Of a DNA stretch of 54,938 bases, positions 43,929 to 51,643 are shown piece by piece. The notes under the pieces were generated by a model. That model saw only the letters and a list, made by a program, of their open reading frames with translations. It was not told the origin of the DNA and searched no databases. Numbering within the stretch: the first letter of the stretch is position 1; each line of letters opens with the position of its first letter. This stretch comes from an uncultured Clostridia bacterium (GTDB lineage Bacteria > Bacillota > Clostridia > TANB77 > CAG-508): NCBI GenBank assembly GCA_934148985.1, contig CAKPDO010000005.1, positions 1 through 54,938 of the forward strand, read 5' to 3'. The translations under genes and the position numbers were made by a program.

Positions 43929-45134
43929 CTATTCTTCAATGAGTTCGACATATCCTGTAACATGAATTTTTATTGGGATTGTCTGGCCAATTTCGAAGTT
44001 TTCCCATTTTTCAAAATCAACTTCGACTGTCTTATTTTCAGGCTTTTCTTCCTCAGTAACTCCGTCGATTTTATAAATTTCCTCTTTTTTGGAAACTCTT
44101 TCATTAGACTTTAAGTTTTCCTTTCCCCAATATGGTTTTTGGTCGTTTCCACTACTAGTTATAGATTTTTCATAAACCCATTTATCTATATCATAATAAT
44201 ACTTTGTTTTATATACAGGTTCATCTCTATAAATAGGTTCTTGGTAATACTCAGTTTCGTAGTAGGTTTCATAAACAGGTGCTTGATAATACTCCGTTTC
44301 ATAGTAGTTTTCGTAAACAGGCTCCTCATACTCTTCTTCTTCAAAGTATCCATTTCCTAGATCCTTTGTTTTTGTAACTATTTCATAATGAGAAATTCTG
44401 GTTTTTTCAACTTTTCTCGATTTTGTTTCATAATGAGAAATTCTAGTTTTTTCAACCTCTCTTGATCTAGTTTCATAATGATCTAGTTTTTGCTCATAAT
44501 GATGAATTTCCTTTTTTTCACTTGTTACCCGAGCACTATTTGGTATGCTCCAATCAGATTCGTGAAAAGTCTTTAACTGTTCAACATTAATATTTCTTTC
44601 CCATGAAAAGCCTGTTATTTTCATTGATGCATCTTTAGGAGCAAGCAATGTACTGAGAAAAACAATAATCATAGAAAGTAATGCTACAGCCCCAATAGAT
44701 ATCAAGGCTATCTTTAATTTATTTTCTCTTTTTTTCTTGTCCTCCTGCTCTCTTTGGATATTCAAATAATTCTCGCTTTCCATTTCTTCGCGAGTTTTAT
44801 CAGCTTCAACTGTTTTTTTCTTTTTCTGCTGTTCTTCTTGGATATCAAAGTAATTCTTGCTGCTTCCTCTTTCTGCTCCGCAAGACTTACACTTGCTAAG
44901 GCTATCTGAATTATAGCTTCCACAAAAATTGCATATCCAATCTGGATTTTTATTAATTTTTTTTGCTTCATCTTCTTGGACATATTCCTTTTCAGATTCA
45001 GCTGGGAAATAAAACTTAACCTCTTTTCCTCTGGGATTTCCGCAATTGGTGCACTCACGATATCTTCCTAAAATACCTTTAGAACCACACTGCTTGCAAT
45101 CCCACCGTCCTTCAACAATCCTTTTAGTTGCCAT
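43929..45134 (-). CDS. Two-zinc-ribbon membrane protein with Tyr/Glu-rich repeats
   Basis: 401 aa. Two N-terminal zinc ribbons: WDCKQCGSKG…CTNCGNPRG and WICNFCGSYN…CKSCGAERG. Then a charged linker, one membrane helix (IALISIGAVALLSMIIVFL, about residue 140), and an extracellular part with imperfect repeats (RISHYETKSRKVEKT; ETEYYQAPVYETYY). Known as a family of zinc-ribbon proteins in Firmicutes without an agreed role. Codon choice is less AT-biased than neighbours, and two arginines use CGG (45105-45107 in GRWDC, 44529-44531 in SARVT), in conserved positions. Promoter: TAGACA-17-TATAAT at 45177-45205. Confidence 0.75.
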   Translation of the reverse strand: MATKRIVEGRWDCKQCGSKGILGRYRECTNCGNPRGKEVKFYFPAESEKEYVQEDEAKKINKNPDWICNFCGSYNSDSLSKCKSCGAERGSSKNYFDIQEEQQKKKKTVEADKTREEMESENYLNIQREQEDKKKRENKLKIALISIGAVALLSMIIVFLSTLLAPKDASMKITGFSWERNINVEQLKTFHESDWSIPNSARVTSEKKEIHHYEQKLDHYETRSREVEKTRISHYETKSRKVEKTRISHYEIVTKTKDLGNGYFEEEEYEEPVYENYYETEYYQAPVYETYYETEYYQEPIYRDEPVYKTKYYYDIDKWVYEKSITSSGNDQKPYWGKENLKSNERVSKKEEIYKIDGVTEEEKPENKTVEVDFEKWENFEIGQTIPIKIHVTGYVELIEE

Positions 45135-45176
45135 GTTTGCCTCCTTTTGAATAGTTAATAATTACTTACGCCATAT

Positions 45177-45205
45177 ATTATACTAAATTTTGACAAAAAT
45201 GTCTA
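45177..45205 (-). promoter_or_regulatory. Promoter of the zinc-ribbon gene
   Basis: -35 TAGACA, 17-nt spacer, -10 TATAAT on the minus strand. A possible divergent plus-strand -35 TTGACA lies at 45190-45195. Confidence 0.75.
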
Positions 45206-45290
45206 GGTGATTTACATAATTCTGTAAAATATTTTTATATCACACATAAAATAATATTACTTATCATAAAATTTAACAGGTGATAAATAC

Positions 45291-46076
45291 ATGAAAATAT
45301 TTTTTATAAAAAAAAGTTATATATTAATGCTTCTATTTGTACTAATAATATCAATTTTTTTCATATTTGTTCTAAATAATCGCAAATCCTCATTAGCAAT
45401 AGAACTTTCAAAAAATAGTACACTTTCCGAAGATATGATATCAAAAATTTCAGAGCTTACTAATGGTTCCGAAAAAATAGCATTTTTAACTTTTGATGAC
45501 GGTCCAAATGCATTGGTCACACCTAAAGTTTTAGACATTTTAAAAGAAGAAAATGTAAAAGCCTCTTTTTTTGTTATAGGTAAAAATGTTGATAGTCATC
45601 CTGAAATTGTTAAAAGAGCTTATGATGATGGACATTTTATCGCAAACCATGGATATGACCACAATAATTCCATTTTATATAAAAATAGTGAAAGTTTCAT
45701 AAATGAAATTAAAAAAACAGATTTAGCAATAGGAAATGCAATCGGCATACAAGATTATTGCTCTCATGTTTTTAGATTTCCTAATGGATTTATGTCGCCT
45801 AATAATAAAGAAAAGAAAAAAGAAGCAGTAAAACTTTTAAAGGATATAAATTATACATATATAGATTGGAATTGTCTAAACAATGATTCAGTAAAAAAAT
45901 ACAATAATTCTCAATTACTAAACAATCTAAAAAAAACATGTAAAGGAAAAAATACACTGGTAATTTTGATGCATGATACTAAAGATGTTAGCAATTCTTC
46001 TAATGTACTTAAAGAGTCGATTCAATTTTTAAAATCAGAAGGATATATCTTCAAAAATTTTTATGATATTCTTTAA
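45291..46076 (+). CDS. Polysaccharide deacetylase, PgdA-like
   Basis: 261 aa with an N-terminal signal anchor (SYILMLLFVLIISIFFIFVL) and the NodB domain: AFLTFDDGPNALVTP with the metal aspartate, FIANHGYDHNN with the histidine pair, FRFPNGFMSPN and YIDWNC, and LVILMHDT near the end. It should deacetylate peptidoglycan N-acetylglucosamine outside the membrane. It has the canonical TFDDG, unlike the deacetylase at 7075-7962. Confidence 0.92.
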   Translation: MKIFFIKKSYILMLLFVLIISIFFIFVLNNRKSSLAIELSKNSTLSEDMISKISELTNGSEKIAFLTFDDGPNALVTPKVLDILKEENVKASFFVIGKNVDSHPEIVKRAYDDGHFIANHGYDHNNSILYKNSESFINEIKKTDLAIGNAIGIQDYCSHVFRFPNGFMSPNNKEKKKEAVKLLKDINYTYIDWNCLNNDSVKKYNNSQLLNNLKKTCKGKNTLVILMHDTKDVSNSSNVLKESIQFLKSEGYIFKNFYDIL

Positions 46077-46083
46077 AATATAA

Positions 46084-46121
46084 ATACCATCCTTAGCATT
46101 TTTCTAAAAAGGATGGTATTT
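46084..46121. terminator. Bidirectional terminator
   Basis: ATACCATCCTT … AAGGATGGTAT hairpin between convergent genes. Confidence 0.88.
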
Positions 46122-46125
46122 CTTA

Positions 46126-47229
46126 TTATTTTTTCTTTTTAACAAATGTAGGAATTTCTTCCACAAAATTGTCTTTAGCTACAACTATTAATTTTTTTAT
46201 TATTTCATCTATCATTTTTTTGCTTTCTTCATCAAGATTTTTGTAATTTTTTAGCATAATTCTAGTATTTTTAAACCATTTTTCCTTAATTTGAACCATA
46301 CTGTCTCCCTCTGTTTTATTTAAAATATCAAATATGGTATCAATTACAATTTCCCTTTGTTTGGGTTCAACTTTATCTAGCCACTGTTTTATTGTTTTAT
46401 CTACAAATTCACTTCCATTTGTTACTTCTTTTAAATATACAGCTTTCGTTCCTTGGACTTGCCAACTATATAAATCATGTTGCATAATTCCTTTTTGAAT
46501 GCTTTTTACAACTGTATATTTTTCTTCATGATTTAAAAGTCTTCCAATTACAGATGATTGTGGAATGTATGTATGAACTTTTTCAATCATTTCTTTATAT
46601 TCTTTTGTATTTGTTATATCATCCGCAAATCCAGGTCCATCACTATTATATACATTTATAATTCTTTTTTTGACTTCTTCATCTGCAAAAACTGCTGCAT
46701 ATACTGCTAAGTTTCCTCCTTTGGAATGACCTCCAATTCTTATTTTGTTTTGATATTTTTGGGCTATTTCATTTATATATTTTACAGAATCTATTTGTGA
46801 TGCAATGTGACTTTTAAAGCTCATATTAAAGTCTTCTTTCCATCCAATTATTGTGTTATCTGTTCCCCTATATGATACAAATATTGTTTCATCTGGAAGT
46901 ATAACTGTAATTGCTGAAAACTGTTTTTCTTGTTCTGGGTCAAATTTATTTATAAAGTCTGTTGCTATCATTTTTCCAAATCTTTTTGAACTTCCTAAAA
47001 GTGGGAATAGTTCACTATCATCTGGCCATAATATTTCTAGTTTGCTTTTATCAGCTTTTTCAAATCTTTTTGCTAATTCCTCTATTGTTAATTTTTCTTC
47101 ATTTTTCATTAGACTTTCAAATGGTAAATATGAAAATCTTGATAAGATTAAACTGTCTATTTCGTTAAATTCTGATACTTTTAATTCTAAATCTCCTCGC
47201 CATTTTATATAATCACATATATTTGACAT
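46126..47229 (-). CDS. DUF2974 (Mbeg1-like) alpha/beta hydrolase
   Basis: 367 aa cytoplasmic protein with lipase-like elbow IRIGGHSKGGNLAVYAAVF (GHSKG), oxyanion region VSYRGTDNTIIGWKEDFNM, and VYNSDGPGF with the likely catalytic aspartate. DUF2974 members are widespread in gut Firmicutes; substrate not established. Basic C-terminal tail (TFVKKKK). Single gene. Confidence 0.88.
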   Translation of the reverse strand: MSNICDYIKWRGDLELKVSEFNEIDSLILSRFSYLPFESLMKNEEKLTIEELAKRFEKADKSKLEILWPDDSELFPLLGSSKRFGKMIATDFINKFDPEQEKQFSAITVILPDETIFVSYRGTDNTIIGWKEDFNMSFKSHIASQIDSVKYINEIAQKYQNKIRIGGHSKGGNLAVYAAVFADEEVKKRIINVYNSDGPGFADDITNTKEYKEMIEKVHTYIPQSSVIGRLLNHEEKYTVVKSIQKGIMQHDLYSWQVQGTKAVYLKEVTNGSEFVDKTIKQWLDKVEPKQREIVIDTIFDILNKTEGDSMVQIKEKWFKNTRIMLKNYKNLDEESKKMIDEIIKKLIVVAKDNFVEEIPTFVKKKK

Positions 47230-47309
47230 TTTTTGCTTCCTTTCAATCTTTTTTGATTATTTTATCATTTTTATGTTGTTTTTGGCAAGAGATTTTTATT
47301 TATTATAAA

Positions 47310-47348
47310 AAAAATTAGAGCTAAAATATAAAATCTTAGCTCTTAATT
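47310..47348 (-). terminator. Terminator after the 242-aa membrane protein gene
   Basis: AGAGCTAAGATTTT … TTTAGCTCT hairpin followed by AATTTTTTTT on the minus strand. Confidence 0.85.
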
Positions 47349-47350
47349 TT

Positions 47351-48079
47351 CTAATCTAAATCAGATGAATTAAACTCATCCACTAGCCATTGCTCTCCTT
47401 GTTTTACAAGTTTAAATTCGCTTGTTTTGTCATTTTGTTTAACCCACTCATCATTTTCATTTGGACCTGTTTGCTTTGTTTTTAATGTTGCTGTTATTGT
47501 ATTCTCTGTAATTTTTATATTTTCAAATCCATCTAGTCCATCATATGACCTTGCTCCACCACCATTTACTAGATAATATGTATTATCTTCATTTACAATT
47601 AGTTCAGGCATATTCTTTTCAAACTCTAAAAATAAATTTTCTGTTCCATATTTTAATATAGTTTTTTTACAGTCAATTATTTCTAAACGTCCCTCATTAT
47701 CTTGGCCTTTTTTATTAAATACACTTGATGGATTTATCCATATTTTCTCAATAGCTGCAAATTTTTCTTTTAATAGTTTTAAGGCTTCATTTTGTGATAA
47801 TTTATTACTTTTTTCATCTTTTTCTGAAGCTGTTGAACCTGTAGTATTTTCAGTTTGAACATTTTCTGATTTGACATTTTCAGTTTGCTTTGCATCTTCT
47901 ATATTGTCTATTTTATTTTCTAACGTTTCTACTTTTGCATCTAAATCATTTGCTTTAATACTGATTTCATTTTTTTCATTAGACAATCTATACATAAAAT
48001 ATCCCATTATAATTATCACTATAATAGCTATTATTAAGAAAAATGTTGACAAACTCATTTTTACTTCTTTATTTTCCAT
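47351..48079 (-). CDS. Membrane-anchored hypothetical protein with coiled coil
   Basis: 242 aa. One N-terminal membrane anchor (TFFLIIAIIVIIIMGYFMY), a coiled coil (EISIKANDLDAKVETLENKI), a Thr/Ser/Glu-rich spacer, then a small folded domain from about residue 100 (NEALKLLKEKFAAIEKIW…) ending in a DUF-like beta-rich part with EQWLVDEFNSSD. The layout resembles extracellular sensor or lipoprotein-type NTF2-like domains, but I do not recognise it. Confidence 0.65.
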   Translation of the reverse strand: MENKEVKMSLSTFFLIIAIIVIIIMGYFMYRLSNEKNEISIKANDLDAKVETLENKIDNIEDAKQTENVKSENVQTENTTGSTASEKDEKSNKLSQNEALKLLKEKFAAIEKIWINPSSVFNKKGQDNEGRLEIIDCKKTILKYGTENLFLEFEKNMPELIVNEDNTYYLVNGGGARSYDGLDGFENIKITENTITATLKTKQTGPNENDEWVKQNDKTSEFKLVKQGEQWLVDEFNSSDLD

Positions 48080-48189
48080 CTTCTCACCCCCTTCTCTTTT
48101 GTTCTTTCTTATACTATCACTATTTGATTTTTTTTACAATACAATTTTAAAAATCAAAGGACAAAAATTTTGTCCTTTGACTTCTATTA

Positions 48190-48855
48190 TTAATTTATAG
48201 CATTTCCATTCACATACAAAGTATACCCATTAAAATCTATATTACTATAATCGCTAGTTTCATCATCTAATGAAGTAACATAAGAATCTCCAGTAAGTTT
48301 AATTTTAGGAGAAGAATCTAATTTCAAAGTAATACTTTTTGCACTATTTTCTCCATTTATTGTACCCTCATAATAAGAGCCACTTTCCATAACCATATCT
48401 AATGAAGATATAGAATCTATAACAATATTTCCTATTGCATTTTGATTTGTCATATTTAAAGTTACTGTACCACCATTAGAACCAGAGTTGCCCAAAGAAT
48501 CTTTTTGTGTCCTTAAAAAATTACCATCATTGTCATTATTTGTATCCCCAGAATCTGAATCTCCACTCTTTGTTACAGTAATATTTGAAGCTTTTACTTC
48601 AACATCTCCATCAACTAGCAAACCATTTTCATCCGCTTCTTCTGAGGTATAGTTTTCTCCATCTATTGAAGTATCTTCATTTATGGTTTTGGTAGCCGTA
48701 TATGTCACGCTGCTAGGCGTTCCCATACCATTTTGTTCTCCATTGTTATTTACAGAATTTGTGTTATTTCCAGCTGCTTTCATTGTTACATAGCTCAAGC
48801 ATCCTATAATAAAAATTATTAAAATAATAATAATATTTTTTGTTTTTCTATTCAT
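48190..48855 (-). CDS. Secreted beta-helix-type protein, shortened
   Basis: 221 aa with a signal anchor (IIIILIIFIIGCLSYVTM). The exported part resembles large adhesin-like proteins of gut Firmicutes (SIDGENYTSEEADENGLLVDGDVEVKASNITVTKSGDSDSG) and has an end similar to theirs (LTGDSYVTSLDD, NIDFNGYTLYVNG). The central region of such proteins, usually several hundred residues of beta-helix, seems to be missing, as if by internal deletion between about residues 100 and 130. It may still be a functional short version. Confidence 0.6.
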   Translation of the reverse strand: MNRKTKNIIIILIIFIIGCLSYVTMKAAGNNTNSVNNNGEQNGMGTPSSVTYTATKTINEDTSIDGENYTSEEADENGLLVDGDVEVKASNITVTKSGDSDSGDTNNDNDGNFLRTQKDSLGNSGSNGGTVTLNMTNQNAIGNIVIDSISSLDMVMESGSYYEGTINGENSAKSITLKLDSSPKIKLTGDSYVTSLDDETSDYSNIDFNGYTLYVNGNAIN

Positions 48856-48917
48856 ATCCGTTTTCCTCCTTTTTTTATTTGAGCTTATTTTAGTATGTGA
48901 ATATTAAACGAATATTA

Positions 48918-48965
48918 AAAACACACCATATTTAAAAAAATATCACAAAATATGGTGTGCTTTAT
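48918..48965 (-). terminator. Terminator after the AAA+ ATPase gene
   Basis: GCACACCATATTT … AAATATGGTGTG hairpin followed by TTTTTAAT on the minus strand. Confidence 0.9.
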
Positions 48966-48970
48966 TATTA

Positions 48971-50110
48971 TTATGACAATTGATACTTCGTATTATCATA
49001 TACAATACCTGAATCTAAAATACACTTAGTATATTTCTTTGGGTTCACTAAAATATCATATATAATATTTTCGAAGATATAGTTTACAGTATTTGCAAGT
49101 TCTCTTGCTCCAGTATCAAGTTCAAGTGACGCTTCCGCAATGTTCTCAAATAACTTTTCTTCGTCGTATACTAACGTCAGCCCTTTTCTTTTAAGCTCGT
49201 TCTCATACTTTAGAAATACGGATAATTTTGACTTTTTCAAAATCAAAGTCAAATTTTCCTTATCAAGTTTGTTCATCTCAATTATTGTATCAATTCTTCC
49301 AACAAACTCTTCAGGCATGCCATATTCTACTAAATCTTTTTTTAAATACCTCTCATCTGTTTTGCGTACATCAGCATTTTTCACAAATCCTAACGGATTT
49401 CGGTTTAATCTCTTTTGCCTTATTTCATCTAAACCTTCAAATGCTCCAAGAAAAATAATTATAAGATTTTTGGTATCAAAACTTGTAAATTCCTCATCAA
49501 TTATATTCTCAGGTGAAATATATGCTATTGTTGTTCCTTCAATGATTTTAAGCAAACTTTTAAGCACTTCAGCTCCAGCTACATCTCGTTCAATTCCTCG
49601 ACCAGCTTTTTTATCAATTTCGTCGATAACAATGATGCCTTTTTCAGCTCTCTCTAAATCACCATTTGCATTGTCAATTAAATTATATACCATGTCTTCT
49701 ACATTATTTCCATAATAACCCTCTTGGGTATATTTTGTAGCATCTTCAATAGTATATGGAATATTTAATCTTTTTGCAACTTGCTTAATCGTTTCTGTCT
49801 TTCCAGTTCCGCTGTTTCCAATAATCAAAACATTTGATTTGATGTTTTTCAATTTAATTGATCTATAGATAGCTGTAATAATCTGCCTTACTTGTTTATC
49901 TTGACCAATAATACATTGAAGTACATCTTTTTCAAGATTTTGAATACTAGGTACTCTTCTTGTATAAGATTTCTTTTTTTCAAAATCTTGTACTTTTTTT
50001 AGGTCAATCTTGAATTCTAATTCTTGTTCGTTTTTAGTATCCTCTTTGCTTTGAGTATTGTCGCCGTCAGCTAATGCCAAATTCCGTTCTTTATCATTTT
50101 CATTTGCCAT
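48971..50110 (-). CDS. ClpX-like AAA+ ATPase without zinc-binding domain
   Basis: 379 aa. The ATPase core has IGQDKQVRQIITAI, Walker A IGNSGTGKTETI, the ClpX-type pore loop TKYTQEGYYGNNVEDMVYNL, Walker B GIIVIDEIDKKAG, sensor 1 and arginine-finger regions (PEEFVGRIDTIIEM) and GARELANTVNYIF for the small domain. It lacks the N-terminal zinc domain of ClpX and is shorter; it is not the housekeeping ClpX. Likely an accessory unfoldase of unknown target. Codon use is different: CGA and one CGG (50084-50086, in KERNLA) occur. No protease gene is adjacent. Confidence 0.82.
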   Translation of the reverse strand: MANENDKERNLALADGDNTQSKEDTKNEQELEFKIDLKKVQDFEKKKSYTRRVPSIQNLEKDVLQCIIGQDKQVRQIITAIYRSIKLKNIKSNVLIIGNSGTGKTETIKQVAKRLNIPYTIEDATKYTQEGYYGNNVEDMVYNLIDNANGDLERAEKGIIVIDEIDKKAGRGIERDVAGAEVLKSLLKIIEGTTIAYISPENIIDEEFTSFDTKNLIIIFLGAFEGLDEIRQKRLNRNPLGFVKNADVRKTDERYLKKDLVEYGMPEEFVGRIDTIIEMNKLDKENLTLILKKSKLSVFLKYENELKRKGLTLVYDEEKLFENIAEASLELDTGARELANTVNYIFENIIYDILVNPKKYTKCILDSGIVYDNTKYQLS

Positions 50111-50209
50111 AATTTAATCCTCCAACATTAAATTATTGTATTCAATGTTAAAAATGCAAACATTGTGCTATTATTTTAGCACCTTTTATTTTTTATGTCA
50201 ATTGTTTTT

Positions 50210-50453
50210 TTATTTTAAATTATTATCTTCGAGTTTATATCCTAATCCTCTAATCGCCTTAATTTGTACCTTATAATTTTTAGAAATACTATCTTTTGTA
50301 TTTCTAAGCTGTACATTTACTCTCGCAATCAATTCATCAATATGGAAAGGTTTGGTTATATAATCATTTGCGCCATTATTTAAGCCATCTAATTTATCCT
50401 CTAACTGTGATTTTGCGGTCAACATTATAATTTTTGACTTAATATTCTCATTT
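50210..50453 (-). pseudogene. Decayed OmpR-type response regulator
   Basis: What remains is a start (ATG overlapping the NUDIX stop, encoding MRIL), then a deletion joining to IIMLTAKSQLEDKLDGLNNGANDYITKPFHIDELIARV of a receiver domain, then a second deletion joining to VQIKAIRGLGYKLEDN, the very end of a winged-helix domain. The phospho-acceptor and most of the DNA-binding domain are gone. No sensor kinase follows. Clear remnant of a two-component system. Confidence 0.85.
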
Positions 50454-51008
50454 CATCCCTCTTAACTTCTCATTTAATTTTCTATAAACTGGTTTCATAT
50501 CTTCTTCATTAGAAATATTTTCTACTTCTGAAATATCAACCCATTTTACTCCACTGTTTTCGTCTTCTTTAATCCTTAATTGTTCATTTTCATCGGCTTC
50601 TAATAAAAAACAGCAATCTAAATGCAAATGCGCTGGAACGAATTTTCCTCTTTTTATATGGCTGCTTACAGTTAAAATCTCTAAACTGTATATGCCATCA
50701 CTTATTACTTTTAGGTTTTCAAGTCCTGTTTCTTCTTTAGCTTCTTTTAGCGCAACATTTAATAGGTTTGAATCCCCATCTGCATGTCCACCTGTCCATG
50801 CCCATGATTTGTATATATTGTGATATATCATTATTGCTTTTGTTCTTTCTTTGTTCACTATCCAATTTGATGCTGTGAAATGACACATTCTGTTTTCTCT
50901 TGTTAATACATCAGGAAATGTTTCTATGTATTTTAGCATCATCTCTTTGTCATTTTCTTCTTGTTCGTTGTATGGTTTATATTTTTCAATTTGTTGTTTT
51001 AAATTCAT
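50448..51008 (-). CDS. NUDIX hydrolase
   Basis: 186 aa. Nudix box GGHADGDSNLLNVALKEAKEETGLE around residue 75. N-terminal part TRENRMCHFTASNWIVNKERTKAIMIYH is typical of a subfamily annotated as isopentenyl-diphosphate-isomerase-like or general NUDIX. Hydrolyses a nucleoside diphosphate-linked substrate; identity unknown. Start ATG with TAGGAGGAAAAT. Confidence 0.88.
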   Translation of the reverse strand: MNLKQQIEKYKPYNEQEENDKEMMLKYIETFPDVLTRENRMCHFTASNWIVNKERTKAIMIYHNIYKSWAWTGGHADGDSNLLNVALKEAKEETGLENLKVISDGIYSLEILTVSSHIKRGKFVPAHLHLDCCFLLEADENEQLRIKEDENSGVKWVDISEVENISNEEDMKPVYRKLNEKLRGMK

Positions 51009-51026
51009 ATTTTCCTCCTACTTAAA

Positions 51027-51062
51027 AGAAAAAAGTCATTGAGAACCTAACGACTTTTTCTT
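51027..51062 (-). terminator. Terminator after nrdDG
   Basis: AAAAAGTCGTTAG … AATGACTTTTTT hairpin following nrdG on the minus strand. Confidence 0.85.
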
Positions 51063-51068
51063 TTTCAA

Positions 51069-51557
51069 TTATAAAGTTATAACCCTATGGCACTTCCTAC
51101 TCTCCTTAACATCAATAACTCTTTGGTTACTTGAACCTTTCCACTCTAAAGTAGGATTTTTCTCACTCTCAACAAATTGCCCATCAACAAGAACATCAAT
51201 GTAATTCATTGCATCTTTATTTTCCAAATCCTTATCGAACTTATATCCAGACCATGCCCAAATATTTTTGTTTGGATATTTTTCTTTAAATGCCTTTACA
51301 AGTTTAGTTGTTCCCTCAATATTATTTGGATGCATTGGTTCTCCTCCTAAAATAGATAACCCCTCTACATTTTCATTATCGCACAAATCTAAAACTCTTT
51401 TGATTGTATCATCTGTAAATTCTTTTCCGCCTTTAAAATCATGGGTTTCTGGGTTAAAACAATTTTTACAGTTAAAGGCACACCCTTGCATAAATATTGA
51501 TACTCTAACTCCTGGTCCATTTGATATATCCATTTTTCTTATTTTGTTGTATCTCAT
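51069..51557 (-). CDS. nrdG: Anaerobic ribonucleotide reductase activating protein
   Basis: 162 aa radical-SAM activase of NrdD. Cluster motif CAFNCKNCFNPETHDFKGG with the three cysteines, GLSILGGEPMHPNN, and IWAWSGYKFD. It makes the glycyl radical on NrdD. ATG 51555-51557 with GAAAGGAAG is the right start; the longer open frame upstream runs into the inverted repeat at 51584-51636. Downstream of nrdD in the same transcript. Confidence 0.95.
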   Translation of the reverse strand: MRYNKIRKMDISNGPGVRVSIFMQGCAFNCKNCFNPETHDFKGGKEFTDDTIKRVLDLCDNENVEGLSILGGEPMHPNNIEGTTKLVKAFKEKYPNKNIWAWSGYKFDKDLENKDAMNYIDVLVDGQFVESEKNPTLEWKGSSNQRVIDVKESRKCHRVITL

Positions 51558-51583
51558 TTTTATCTTCCTTTCTTTTTTTCGTA

Positions 51584-51636
51584 TTGGGGACGGTTCTTTT
51601 TTGGAAAATGTCCCAAAAAGAACCGGTCCCAATGGG
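51584..51636. repeat. Inverted repeat between nrdD and nrdG
   Basis: GGGGACGGTTCTTTTTTGG … CCCAAAAAGAACCGGTCCC, related to the 28-bp repeats before pepF. In the nrdDG mRNA it would form a strong hairpin that could separate the expression of the two genes. Confidence 0.85.
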
Positions 51637-51643
51637 TCAAAAA

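Noticed and set aside
51558..51632. N-terminal extension of nrdG up to 51632
   Set aside because: It encodes only the inverted repeat; the true ATG with a good ribosome-binding site is at 51557.
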